Source: JACPYM01 sp031423495
GTDB lineage: Bacteria > Acidobacteriota > Blastocatellia > RBC074
DNA length: 64,000 nt
Assembly (NCBI GenBank): GCA_031423495.1
Contig: JANPFP010000147.1
Location: 38,657 to 102,656, forward strand
Direction: 5' to 3'
Shown: one piece after another, positions 43,271-51,173 of the stretch
Position numbering within the stretch: position 1 is the stretch's first letter
Layout: the number at the start of each line of letters is the position of its first letter
The notes under the pieces: model-generated
The model's input: the letters and a program-made list of their open reading frames with translations, nothing else
Database searches by the model: none
What the model was told of the DNA's origin: nothing
Program-made: the position numbers and the translations under genes

Positions 43271-44434
43271 ATGTACATCACGACCGACAAAAGATTGACA
43301 GCGCTGGGCGCGGTGCCCACGCCTCCCAGGCTACAGCCACGGTGCTATAGCTTGATGCTGACGATGCCTCCCAGCTACGCCGCCCTGGAAGAAGAGGTTC
43401 GGCGCTGGATCAGTACGTGTGTGATGTCGCGGACGCAAGTGTCCCCAGGCGTATCGATTCGGCGGGAACGCCCACTGGTGATCGGGAACCCCTCGCTGCA
43501 AGACATCTGGAACCGAATCCTTCAGCACAGGAAGGGACAGCGCATAGAAATCAAAGCGGACTATGTTTGGGGGCCTTACCGCGAAGAAGCGATTAATTTT
43601 TCGACCACGGCGCTGCCGCCTCCCCCAGCGCCTAGGCCCGCGCCGCCCGCGCCCGGCCCTGCGCCTTGCCCGCCGCTGACTTGCGCTCCGGTCGGTTCGA
43701 TTATCCCTTCGAGGCATGGGTTCAAGTTCGTCAACAGCTTTTCGTTGCCGATTCCGCTGCCAGGGCTGCCGTTTTTGCCAGGACTTCCATCCTCGATTCC
43801 GGCCAGTTTTGGTCTTTGTGGCGGGATGGCGACGGCAGCGCTTGATTACTACCTGAAGTGCATCCCGGTTCCGTCGAGAACTACCATACCGACACAGGGC
43901 GATAACTTGTTTAATTATCTGGTAAGGCGGCAGCTTGATTCACTCGACGTTCCGGGCTTTGGCATGGTGCTGAAGTTTTTAGAATGGACGAATCGCCCTG
44001 ATACCACTACGAGAGTGGCGAGGTCTAGCGTGCCTGCGGCGATTTTGTCCATGCTGATTGGGCCTTTGACACAACTGATAACGCTGGATGGGTTGCAGGA
44101 ATTAACCGCGCCGGAGTTCCGGGCGACCACAGCCAGTCTTGCTGCCGGAAGCCCAGTGGTTCTCGGATTGATTTATGTAGGGCCTGGGGCAGTCAACATT
44201 TGGCATAACCATCAGGTGCTGGCTTATGGAGTAACAAACGTGAGTGCCAATGTGAAGGATATCAAAATTTACGACCCCAATTACCCTGGCGACGATACCG
44301 CGATCATACGCTGCATCGTGCAAGCCGGAGGAACCCGCGTCCTTTGTCAGCAGGATGGGAGAGGCGGAACAAAGACCGTTCGAGGTTTTTTCCGTATGCC
44401 TTACACCCGCCGTACGCCGCCTTGTCTGCCGTAG
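43271..44434 (+). CDS. C39/papain-like cysteine peptidase candidate
   Basis: A 387-residue protein. Residues 1-110 form an unrecognised domain. A Pro-rich linker (about 116-140) follows. The C-terminal domain has Cys183 in FGLCGGMATAALDYY, His312/His314 in WHNHQVLAYG and Asp335/Asn337 in KIYDPNYPGDD, the order Cys-His-Asn/Asp of papain-like and C39-like peptidases. No signal peptide. It may cleave a cluster protein or an external target. Starts three bases after the methyltransferase stop. Confidence 0.7.
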   Translation: MYITTDKRLTALGAVPTPPRLQPRCYSLMLTMPPSYAALEEEVRRWISTCVMSRTQVSPGVSIRRERPLVIGNPSLQDIWNRILQHRKGQRIEIKADYVWGPYREEAINFSTTALPPPPAPRPAPPAPGPAPCPPLTCAPVGSIIPSRHGFKFVNSFSLPIPLPGLPFLPGLPSSIPASFGLCGGMATAALDYYLKCIPVPSRTTIPTQGDNLFNYLVRRQLDSLDVPGFGMVLKFLEWTNRPDTTTRVARSSVPAAILSMLIGPLTQLITLDGLQELTAPEFRATTASLAAGSPVVLGLIYVGPGAVNIWHNHQVLAYGVTNVSANVKDIKIYDPNYPGDDTAIIRCIVQAGGTRVLCQQDGRGGTKTVRGFFRMPYTRRTPPCLP

Positions 44435-44468
44435 CTGTGAGCTGCGGGCATTATGAATAATCCATTGG

Positions 44469-45260
44469 ATGCGAGGCTGTTACGTGTATTTCTTGACGAA
44501 CTTGGCGGAAACGCCGTCAACCACAATGTCACCGCCGCCTTTCAATTCAGCGGAAAGAAATATCACCGAAGCTGATGCGCCGAAGATTTTTCAAATCCAG
44601 GGTGGCCGGTCGCCGTGGCAAACTTATTTACAAAATAACCTGAATCAACACTTGCATGAGTTACCGAGCCGACCGATGAGAATCGTCAGGGATGAAACTT
44701 TTGCAACGGAATATAAAAAAATCTTCGATCTTTATCCTGACGCCGATGCACAAGGATTCGTGGAACGCCGGAACGCCGTCATTTATTTGAAAGAATTTCC
44801 GCAAGGGAACTCCAACCAATCAAAAGTCGGTCTGGCATTGCACGAAGCCGTCCATTTATTTTCCCACCCGGCGGGGAAATCGAATCACTTGCGCGGCGCT
44901 GCTTACGGGATGCTAGGACGAGGCTTGTTGGAAGGTTTCACCCAGGTGGTTACCGAAGACATACAAGCCGAACAAGCTATCCGGCCCATGCGCAGTGATT
45001 GGCAGGCTTACCGCCAATTTACGCCGGTCGTGCGTAAGTTATTAAAGTTACTCGGTCCGAACCTTATTGCCGGGGCTTATTTTTACGGCCAACTGAATCC
45101 CTTCCTGCAAGGAGTAATTGCGAAAATGACAGCGGCTCGTTTTCACCAGCTTCGACAGTTGACGGATCAGGGAAATACCCAACAAGCCATTGACCTGATT
45201 GACAAAGTAGCGCGATACCGGGTTACGCAACTCCAGCATGTGTTTAGAGGCTACGATTGA
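44469..45260 (+). CDS. HExxH zinc metallopeptidase, DUF4157-like
   Basis: A 263-residue protein. The zinc motif is LHEAVHLF (His125, Glu126, His129), and a third ligand is probable at Glu155 in GRGLLEGFTQ. This gluzincin order resembles DUF4157 proteins that often occur beside injection systems, although none is seen here. The N-terminal 90 residues hold a helix-rich pro-region. No signal peptide. No clear Shine-Dalgarno sequence precedes ATG 44469, and starts near 44526 are also possible. Confidence 0.72.
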   Translation: MRGCYVYFLTNLAETPSTTMSPPPFNSAERNITEADAPKIFQIQGGRSPWQTYLQNNLNQHLHELPSRPMRIVRDETFATEYKKIFDLYPDADAQGFVERRNAVIYLKEFPQGNSNQSKVGLALHEAVHLFSHPAGKSNHLRGAAYGMLGRGLLEGFTQVVTEDIQAEQAIRPMRSDWQAYRQFTPVVRKLLKLLGPNLIAGAYFYGQLNPFLQGVIAKMTAARFHQLRQLTDQGNTQQAIDLIDKVARYRVTQLQHVFRGYD

Positions 45261-45322
45261 TTCTGCCAACCGCGTTGGAGTAACTCGCGCCCAATGCGAG
45301 TTATAAACACTGAGGTACTTTT

Positions 45323-46546
45323 ATGTATTTATATAATCGCTCGCTGGCCGGCGTTGAATTGCAACGTCCAACACCACTGAATCTCCGGCATCGAGGAGTG
45401 TTTCACTCCGGGTTCTCCCCCTTTTCCGCCAGGCTGGGGGAAGCCGCCTCCGTGGTTCCCAAGGGACTGAAGTTACTCGACCATATTCACACGCCCGCGC
45501 AACCGCATCCGACCACGCCGGGCAGTTTCGTGGCAGGCGCGCCGGCCAAATTGGAAGTGAAAAATATGAATCCCGGATTCATAGACGCCAGCGACCAATT
45601 GATGACCGACACCAGTGCCAACGGATTGCAAACCTGTTTGCATAAATTGATTACCACCAAGTTTCAAAATTTCCTGAGTAACAAAAGCAATACCGCCTCG
45701 TCGTCAGGCGACAGGTTGCGCGTCGCGCTCGTAGACCTCACCGGCAATAAGATCACCCAGCCCGATTTCGCGGGCTGGGGTTCCACACTGGCGATGTATG
45801 GCGCGAGCGTGCCGAAAATTCTAGCGGTGTATGCCGTGCATCAACTGCGCCGAGACTTACGCGAATTGGCGGCGAGCCAGGGGATTTCAGACGGGAAAAA
45901 ATTGAAACAGACCGTGTTGCAAAGCTGGAAACTCCGCCAGTGGAATCCCGACCTCAATGGGCTTTTCGATCTGCATAAATGGACGGGCAGCCCTGTCGCC
46001 TTGGATTTTAACGCGGCGACGCAAAAGTTGTTTGATGGCATCATGCATAATGCTGAAGCCGGTACGCTGATCGCCAAAGTCGGCTTCCCTTATATCGCCT
46101 CGGTGACCTGGCAATCCGGTCTTTATCATCCCGCGAGCGGCGGCTTGTGGTTGACCTCGTCTTACGGTTACGGAAGTTGGGGAGCCAATCCGGTGGCAGG
46201 CGTGCAAAGCGCCAACCTGACGGCTCTTTCAGCGGCGACTTATTTCACCTTGTTGGCGCAAGGCCGATTGACCGACTCGGCGGCATCGAGCGCGATGATT
46301 CGTGTCTTGCGCGGCGGTTGCATCACTAAACATTTCCCTTCAGGGCTGGGCGTGGTCGCTTCCAAATGCGGCGTTTACGGAGGCCACTGGCACGATTGCG
46401 CGCTGATTGCGCGCTCCGGCATTCGTTACGCGGTGGCGGGCTTGAGCAAATTGAAATACAAAGAAGAGGCCCAATACACCCAACTCTTTCAGGAACTCGA
46501 CCAATTGATTGTGCGGAACAATCAATCGCCGAAAGCTGCGTGTTAG
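45323..46546 (+). CDS. Serine hydrolase with beta-lactamase/PBP-like motifs
   Basis: A 407-residue protein. The SxxK motif is ASVPKILAVYA (Ser162, Lys165), and KCG at 348-350 in SKCGVYGGHWHDCAL stands where the KTG/KSG box of penicillin-binding proteins lies. A SYG in LTSSYGYGSW may act as the SxN element. The first 130 residues are of unknown fold. No signal peptide. It probably acts on peptidoglycan or another acyl substrate. GAGGT lies seven bases before the start. Confidence 0.72.
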   Translation: MYLYNRSLAGVELQRPTPLNLRHRGVFHSGFSPFSARLGEAASVVPKGLKLLDHIHTPAQPHPTTPGSFVAGAPAKLEVKNMNPGFIDASDQLMTDTSANGLQTCLHKLITTKFQNFLSNKSNTASSSGDRLRVALVDLTGNKITQPDFAGWGSTLAMYGASVPKILAVYAVHQLRRDLRELAASQGISDGKKLKQTVLQSWKLRQWNPDLNGLFDLHKWTGSPVALDFNAATQKLFDGIMHNAEAGTLIAKVGFPYIASVTWQSGLYHPASGGLWLTSSYGYGSWGANPVAGVQSANLTALSAATYFTLLAQGRLTDSAASSAMIRVLRGGCITKHFPSGLGVVASKCGVYGGHWHDCALIARSGIRYAVAGLSKLKYKEEAQYTQLFQELDQLIVRNNQSPKAAC

Positions 46547-46603
46547 GCGAAAGCCCTCACATGCATAACGAACAAACAACTTGGATTATCAGGGAGATGT
46601 TCC

Positions 46604-47056
46604 ATGTACATTGCGGATCACAGCCTCGGCGGACACGGTGCTGGGGCAATTGAGTTTGTTGAGCCTTATCCGTTGCCAGGCGTTTCCGGTTTCCTTTCGG
46701 AAGCCTCCTCACAAATCTGGGTGCGGTGCAATTGCGGGTGGTTACTCCCACAGCCTTTGACGGGTGCGATAGTTAGCAGACAGGGGCGCGCCTTGCTTTG
46801 TTGGAATTGCCCTCCTGGCGACCGCCTGTTGCAATGTTTCCTTGAAGTCGCTTCTGAGCAAGTGGCAGGTTTGAAGAGCAAGGGGGAACAAATCTGGGTG
46901 GAGTGTAAACGCGGGAATGTCAGCGCTTTTCAAACGGTATGGCCTAATGAAACCTTAGACGCGGCAGTCAAGAGAATGTGCGCAGGGGGACAGGGGGTGC
47001 CGCAACTTGTCCGGTGTTACGTTCAGAAAAAATGCTCTCAAGTTGGCTTCCAGTAA
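46604..47056 (+). CDS. Small Cys-rich cluster protein of unknown function
   Basis: A 150-residue protein with six Cys. A CNCG in RCNCGWLLPQP, a CWNC in LLCWNCPPG and a late CYVQKKC could bind metal or form disulfides. Its middle is helical. GGGAG lies eight bases before the start. No family recognised. It is taken as the last gene of the cluster because the next genes belong to a molybdenum hydroxylase. Confidence 0.55.
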   Translation: MYIADHSLGGHGAGAIEFVEPYPLPGVSGFLSEASSQIWVRCNCGWLLPQPLTGAIVSRQGRALLCWNCPPGDRLLQCFLEVASEQVAGLKSKGEQIWVECKRGNVSAFQTVWPNETLDAAVKRMCAGGQGVPQLVRCYVQKKCSQVGFQ

Positions 47057-47239
47057 TAAATATCCCACGTCTTAGACGTTGAACCTGGGCGCTAAATTGA
47101 AACCTTAACTCCTCACTGCCTATTGCTCCCGTTCCCTCAGCCGCCTATTATCTCCGCCATCGCACTCATAACTTTTGCACCGCGCCGCTTGTCTTAAGGC
47201 GCGGTGTCGTTTCAGCAACCTAAAAACAGGAGCGAACCA

Positions 47240-47719
47240 ATGATTACGCTAAAAGTGAATGGCGCGAGCCGTCAGTATGACGGCGACGCCGAGATGCCGT
47301 TGCTGTGGTATCTGCGCGACGAATTGCAAATGACCGGCACGAAATATGGCTGCGGCGAAGGGCTGTGCGGCGCGTGTACCGTTCACCTGAACGGGCAGGC
47401 CGTGCGCAGTTGCCAGACCGATATGCAAACCGCTGCGGGCAAGAACATCACGACGATTGAGGGCTTGCATCCGCAGGCGAATCATCCGGTGCAACAGGCT
47501 TGGCGCAATGCCAACGTACCGCAATGTGGTTACTGCCAGTCGGGGCAAATCATGCAAGCCTGCGCCTTGCTCAAACAGAAACCCAAACCGACCGATGCCG
47601 ACATTGACACCGCGATGCGCGGCAACATCTGCCGTTGCGGAACCTATCAACGCATCCGCGAAGCGATTCATGCGGCGGCGAACGGCAACAAATCACAGAC
47701 GGCAAAAGGAGGCGAATAA
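47240..47719 (+). CDS. (2Fe-2S) subunit of a xanthine-oxidase-family dehydrogenase
   Basis: A 159-residue small subunit. It carries two iron-sulfur domains: the plant-type ferredoxin motif CGEGLCGACTVHLNG near residues 39-54, and the alpha-helical domain with CGYCQSGQ and ICRCGTY. AGGAG precedes ATG 47240, inside a longer open frame from 47204. It should pass electrons from the molybdenum subunit encoded next. No FAD subunit is adjacent, which matches isoquinoline 1-oxidoreductase-type (IorAB) two-subunit enzymes. Confidence 0.9.
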   Translation: MITLKVNGASRQYDGDAEMPLLWYLRDELQMTGTKYGCGEGLCGACTVHLNGQAVRSCQTDMQTAAGKNITTIEGLHPQANHPVQQAWRNANVPQCGYCQSGQIMQACALLKQKPKPTDADIDTAMRGNICRCGTYQRIREAIHAAANGNKSQTAKGGE

Positions 47720-50001
47720 TGTATCGCATAGAAATCGTTGAACGTCGCACCTTCCTGCAACAACTGCTTTCGGCGAGCGCGCTAGTGATTGGCGCATCGG
47801 CTACGCCCTTTGATTTCACGGGCGCTGAAACCGGCGAGACCAGTGGAGCCGCCACTGCCGCGTGGAATCCGAATGTGTATCTCGGCCTCGAACCCGATGG
47901 CCGCATTATTTTGATTACGCATCGCTCTGAGATGGGTACGGGCGCGCGTTCGGTGCTGCCAGTTGTGTTAGCTGACGAACTCGAAGCCGATTGGTCAATG
48001 GTCAAACTCGAACAAGCCATCGGCGATAAAAAGTATGGTTCGCAAAACACTGACGGCTCGTGTTCGATTCGTGATTTTTATGACGTGATGCGCCAGGCCG
48101 GAGCCAGCACGCGCCTGATGCTCGAACGCGCCGCCGCCGCCAAGTGGGGCGTCGCTGCGACTGAAGTCAAAGCGAGCAATCACTTCGTCGTGCATACGGC
48201 AAGCGGACGCAAGCTCGGTTTTGGCGAACTCGCCGCCGACGCCGCGAAACAAGCTGTGCCGAAAAAAGAAGAGTTGAAATTCAAGTCACCGGCTGAGTTT
48301 CGCTACATCGGCAAGTCGCTCAAGACGATTGATAATGCTGACCTTTCATCGGGCAAAGGGATGTTCGGTATTGACGCCTCAATGCCGGGGATGGTGCATG
48401 CTTCGATTGCGCGTTCGCCGGTGTTTGGCGGTACGCTGAAAAGTTTTGACGACAAGGCCGCCAAAGCGGTCAAGGGCGTTACGCAAACTGTCGAGATTCC
48501 GCGCTTCAAAGGCCAGCAGTTGATGTTCCAACCGTTGGGCGGCGTGGCGGTGATTGCGAACTCTACGTGGGCGGCGAAGAAAGGCCGCGAGGCGCTCAAG
48601 GTCGAATGGGATGCGGGCGAGAACGCCGCGTATGACTCGGCGAAATACAAAGTGTCGTTGCTTGAGACGGTACGCAAGCCGCAAAAGGCGCTGCGCAATT
48701 TAGGTGACGTAGACGCTGAGTTCGCTAAAGCCAGTCAGAGTGGAAGACAAACTCATGAAGCGGAATATTACATGCCGCACCTCGCGCACGCGCCGATGGA
48801 ACCGGTCGCCGCCGTCGCCGAATTCAAAGACGGCAAGGTTGTTTGCCACGCCAACACGCAAAATCCGCAAGCCGTGCAAGACACGGTGGCGGCGGCGTTG
48901 GGCATCAAGCCGCAAGATGTCATCTGCAATGTCACACTGCTCGGCGGCGGATTCGGTCGCAAGTCAAAACCCGATTACGTAGCCGAAGCCGCGCTGCTTT
49001 CCCGCAGCGTAGGCAAGCCGGTCAAAGTTACGTGGAGCCGCGAAGAAGACATTCAGTTCGACTATTACCACGCGGTCGCGGCGATGTATCTCAAAGCCTC
49101 CATCGGTGACAAAGGCAAAGCGACGGCGTTGTTGCAACGTTCGGCTTTCCCTTCGATTGCGACGACCTTCGATTCGCGCGCGCGTTATGGCGCGGGCTTT
49201 GAAATGGATATGGGCTGGACGGATGCGCCGTTTGATATTCCGAACATCCGCGCCGAAAACGGCCCCGCGCAAAATCACGTACGCATCGGCTGGCTGCGTG
49301 CCGTGGCGAATCTTTATCACGCCTTCGGACTGCATTCGTTTATGGACGAACTCGCGCATCTGGCGAAACGCGATCCGGTTGAATACTTGCTCGATAGTTT
49401 GGGTGCGCCGCGCAAGCTCGACATGAAAGCGCAAGGCGTGGCTGCTTACAGCAATCAGGGCAAGCCGATTCAGGATTATCCCGTTGACATCGGACGGCTG
49501 CGCAACGTGGTAGAACTCGCCGCTGAGAAATCAGGTTGGGCGAAAAAGAAATCAGTTAAAGGACACGGCTTCGGCATCGCCGTGCACCGCAGCTTTTTGA
49601 GTTACATTGCCTGCGTCGTCGAAGTCACGGTTGACGCGCAAGGCCGCGTACGCATTCCTTCGGTTCACATGGCCGTAGACCCCGGCCAGATCATCAATCC
49701 CGACCGCGTCAAAGCGCAGTTCGAAGGCGCGGCGGTGTTCGGTACGAGCATCGCAATGATGGGCGAAATCACGGCGATGAACGGTGTGATTCAGCAATCG
49801 AATTTCGACGGCTACCCGGTCGCACGCATGCACGAAGCGCCGCTGCACACGCACGTACACATCGTGCCGAGCAGCGCACCTCCGGCAGGCGTAGGCGAAC
49901 CCGGCGTGCCGCCGATGATTCCGGCGCTCACCAACGCGATCTTTGCTGCGACGGGCAAGCGCGTACGGGATTTGCCCGTGAGAAAAACGAAGCTCGTCTA
50001 A
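47719..50001 (+). CDS. Molybdopterin-binding subunit of a xanthine-oxidase-family dehydrogenase (IorB-like)
   Basis: A 760-residue large subunit of aldehyde or N-heterocycle oxidation enzymes. It begins with a twin-arginine-like signal (ERRTFLQQLLSASALVIGASA), so the enzyme is probably periplasmic. Further on are RHS-type motifs such as THRSEMGTGARSV near residue 75, LGGGFGRK near residue 410, and the late PPAGVGEPGVPPMIPALTNAIF segment with the catalytic Glu region. The ATG overlaps the stop of the small subunit gene by one base. Substrate unknown. Confidence 0.9.
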   Translation: MYRIEIVERRTFLQQLLSASALVIGASATPFDFTGAETGETSGAATAAWNPNVYLGLEPDGRIILITHRSEMGTGARSVLPVVLADELEADWSMVKLEQAIGDKKYGSQNTDGSCSIRDFYDVMRQAGASTRLMLERAAAAKWGVAATEVKASNHFVVHTASGRKLGFGELAADAAKQAVPKKEELKFKSPAEFRYIGKSLKTIDNADLSSGKGMFGIDASMPGMVHASIARSPVFGGTLKSFDDKAAKAVKGVTQTVEIPRFKGQQLMFQPLGGVAVIANSTWAAKKGREALKVEWDAGENAAYDSAKYKVSLLETVRKPQKALRNLGDVDAEFAKASQSGRQTHEAEYYMPHLAHAPMEPVAAVAEFKDGKVVCHANTQNPQAVQDTVAAALGIKPQDVICNVTLLGGGFGRKSKPDYVAEAALLSRSVGKPVKVTWSREEDIQFDYYHAVAAMYLKASIGDKGKATALLQRSAFPSIATTFDSRARYGAGFEMDMGWTDAPFDIPNIRAENGPAQNHVRIGWLRAVANLYHAFGLHSFMDELAHLAKRDPVEYLLDSLGAPRKLDMKAQGVAAYSNQGKPIQDYPVDIGRLRNVVELAAEKSGWAKKKSVKGHGFGIAVHRSFLSYIACVVEVTVDAQGRVRIPSVHMAVDPGQIINPDRVKAQFEGAAVFGTSIAMMGEITAMNGVIQQSNFDGYPVARMHEAPLHTHVHIVPSSAPPAGVGEPGVPPMIPALTNAIFAATGKRVRDLPVRKTKLV

Positions 50002-50023
50002 GCGCGGTGAGCTTGGGTGAAAC

Positions 50024-50065
50024 AAAAAGGCTGGGCAGGTCATTTGCGACCTGCCCAGCCTTTTT
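50024..50065 (+). terminator. Terminator after the molybdenum hydroxylase genes
   Basis: AAGGCTGGGCAGGT pairs with ACCTGCCCAGCCTT, flanked by A residues on the left and a T run on the right. It can act in both directions. Confidence 0.9.
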
Positions 50066-50155
50066 GTTCGTAAGTCACTAACCAATGCTGTTTACGCCCG
50101 TCCTTTGGCCTTATTGCTTGTCAATTCACCGGGCCTGAAATCTCGACGGGCAGGA

Positions 50156-50554
50156 TTATTGGTCAGCTTCTTTTCTTTCTTGATTGAGCCACGTTTCCGC
50201 CGCCTCAATGAACTCTTCTGCGTGTTTTACCAGTTCTACGGCTTCAAGGTCAGTGACGCGTTTTGTAAGGTCGTAATCAGCCGTCGCTCTTTTGTCGAAG
50301 GCTTGATGCAAATGTTGATGAAGCTCCGGTCTGAACAGTCCCGTTTTAACGAAGTGTTGTCCAAATGCACCAATCGTATTTCCGTGTTTGGAAAAGGCGA
50401 GGCCTTTTTCCAGCAACAAAGCCTGCACCGCATAAAACATCGCGTAGTAGGCTTGATTCGCAACCGAATCAAATAGATCGTGCGTTAGCAGAATCTGCGC
50501 GGCGGCCATACTTTTTCGACACAGGGTTAGCAGGTCTATTTGGTCGGCATTCAT
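50156..50554 (-). CDS. HEPN-domain protein of an MNT/HEPN pair
   Basis: A 132-residue all-helical HEPN protein. The core is SVANQAYYAMFYAVQALLLEKG, followed by FSKHGNTIGAFGQHFVKTG. It lacks the R-x4-6-H ribonuclease motif in clear form, so it may be a non-catalytic HEPN. Its start overlaps the end of the nucleotidyltransferase gene by four bases, the usual order for such pairs. They may form a toxin-antitoxin system or a nucleotidyltransferase partner complex. Confidence 0.8.
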   Translation of the reverse strand: MNADQIDLLTLCRKSMAAAQILLTHDLFDSVANQAYYAMFYAVQALLLEKGLAFSKHGNTIGAFGQHFVKTGLFRPELHQHLHQAFDKRATADYDLTKRVTDLEAVELVKHAEEFIEAAETWLNQERKEADQ

Positions 50555-50907
50555 ACTGACACTCCTTCGCGCCGCACGTTGATAAGCAGGGGACTGCCTC
50601 CCAGCCGAAAACGCTCTTGTGACACGAGCAACAGCGAAACCAGCGTGTCGTATTTGAACGATAACTCGCAAGCCAAATTGAGTTTCATTTCGTCTTCCGC
50701 TTTCGTCGGCTCATCACGCAACACCACCATCACGTCAATGTCAGAACCTTCGGTCGCATCGCCACGCGCTTGTGAACCGTATAGCATCACCTTGCTCAAA
50801 CGCTCGCCATACAGCGCCGGTAGTTTCGCGCGTAATTCACTCAGGATGTTTTGTAACTTGGCTTGGTCCACGCGCCGATTATCAACCCACTTGCCCGAAC
50901 CTGCCAA
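50551..50907 (-). CDS. MNT-type nucleotidyltransferase
   Basis: A 118-residue minimal nucleotidyltransferase. The GS motif and metal-binding acids lie in LYGSQARGDATEGSDIDVMVV. MNT antitoxins can inactivate a HEPN toxin by adding AMP groups. The frame opens with a TTG at 50907; a GTG at 50871 giving MDQAKL... is also plausible. It is transcribed first in the pair. Confidence 0.8.
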   Translation of the reverse strand: MAGSGKWVDNRRVDQAKLQNILSELRAKLPALYGERLSKVMLYGSQARGDATEGSDIDVMVVLRDEPTKAEDEMKLNLACELSFKYDTLVSLLLVSQERFRLGGSPLLINVRREGVSV

Positions 50908-51173
50908 CTGTTTACAGCTAGCGGGCGACTTGCCGGATTTTCTAACCGTGCTCGAAAGAGTCGGTGCGCAGGCCGAGGCGCTCGCGCAGGTTGAAACGAA
51001 TTGACCAAACTGCGCCTTGCCGCTTACTGTTCGCAGGTCAGCGCGTAATCGTCTATTACGCGCTCATCTCAACACCCCATAAACTTTCTGCCCCCGAAAT
51101 TATCTAATGCTTCAACGCCTTGCGCCGCGAAGCCGGACGATTACATTCGCACGCAACCGGAGGAATCTGTCTT

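Noticed and set aside
31180..47056. Contractile injection system, suggested by the DUF4157-like peptidase
   Set aside because: No sheath, tube, baseplate, spike or ATPase gene was found.
31180..47056. Ordinary tailed prophage
   Set aside because: No integrase, terminase, portal, tail or replication gene and no attachment repeats or tRNA; the cluster ends next to housekeeping genes.
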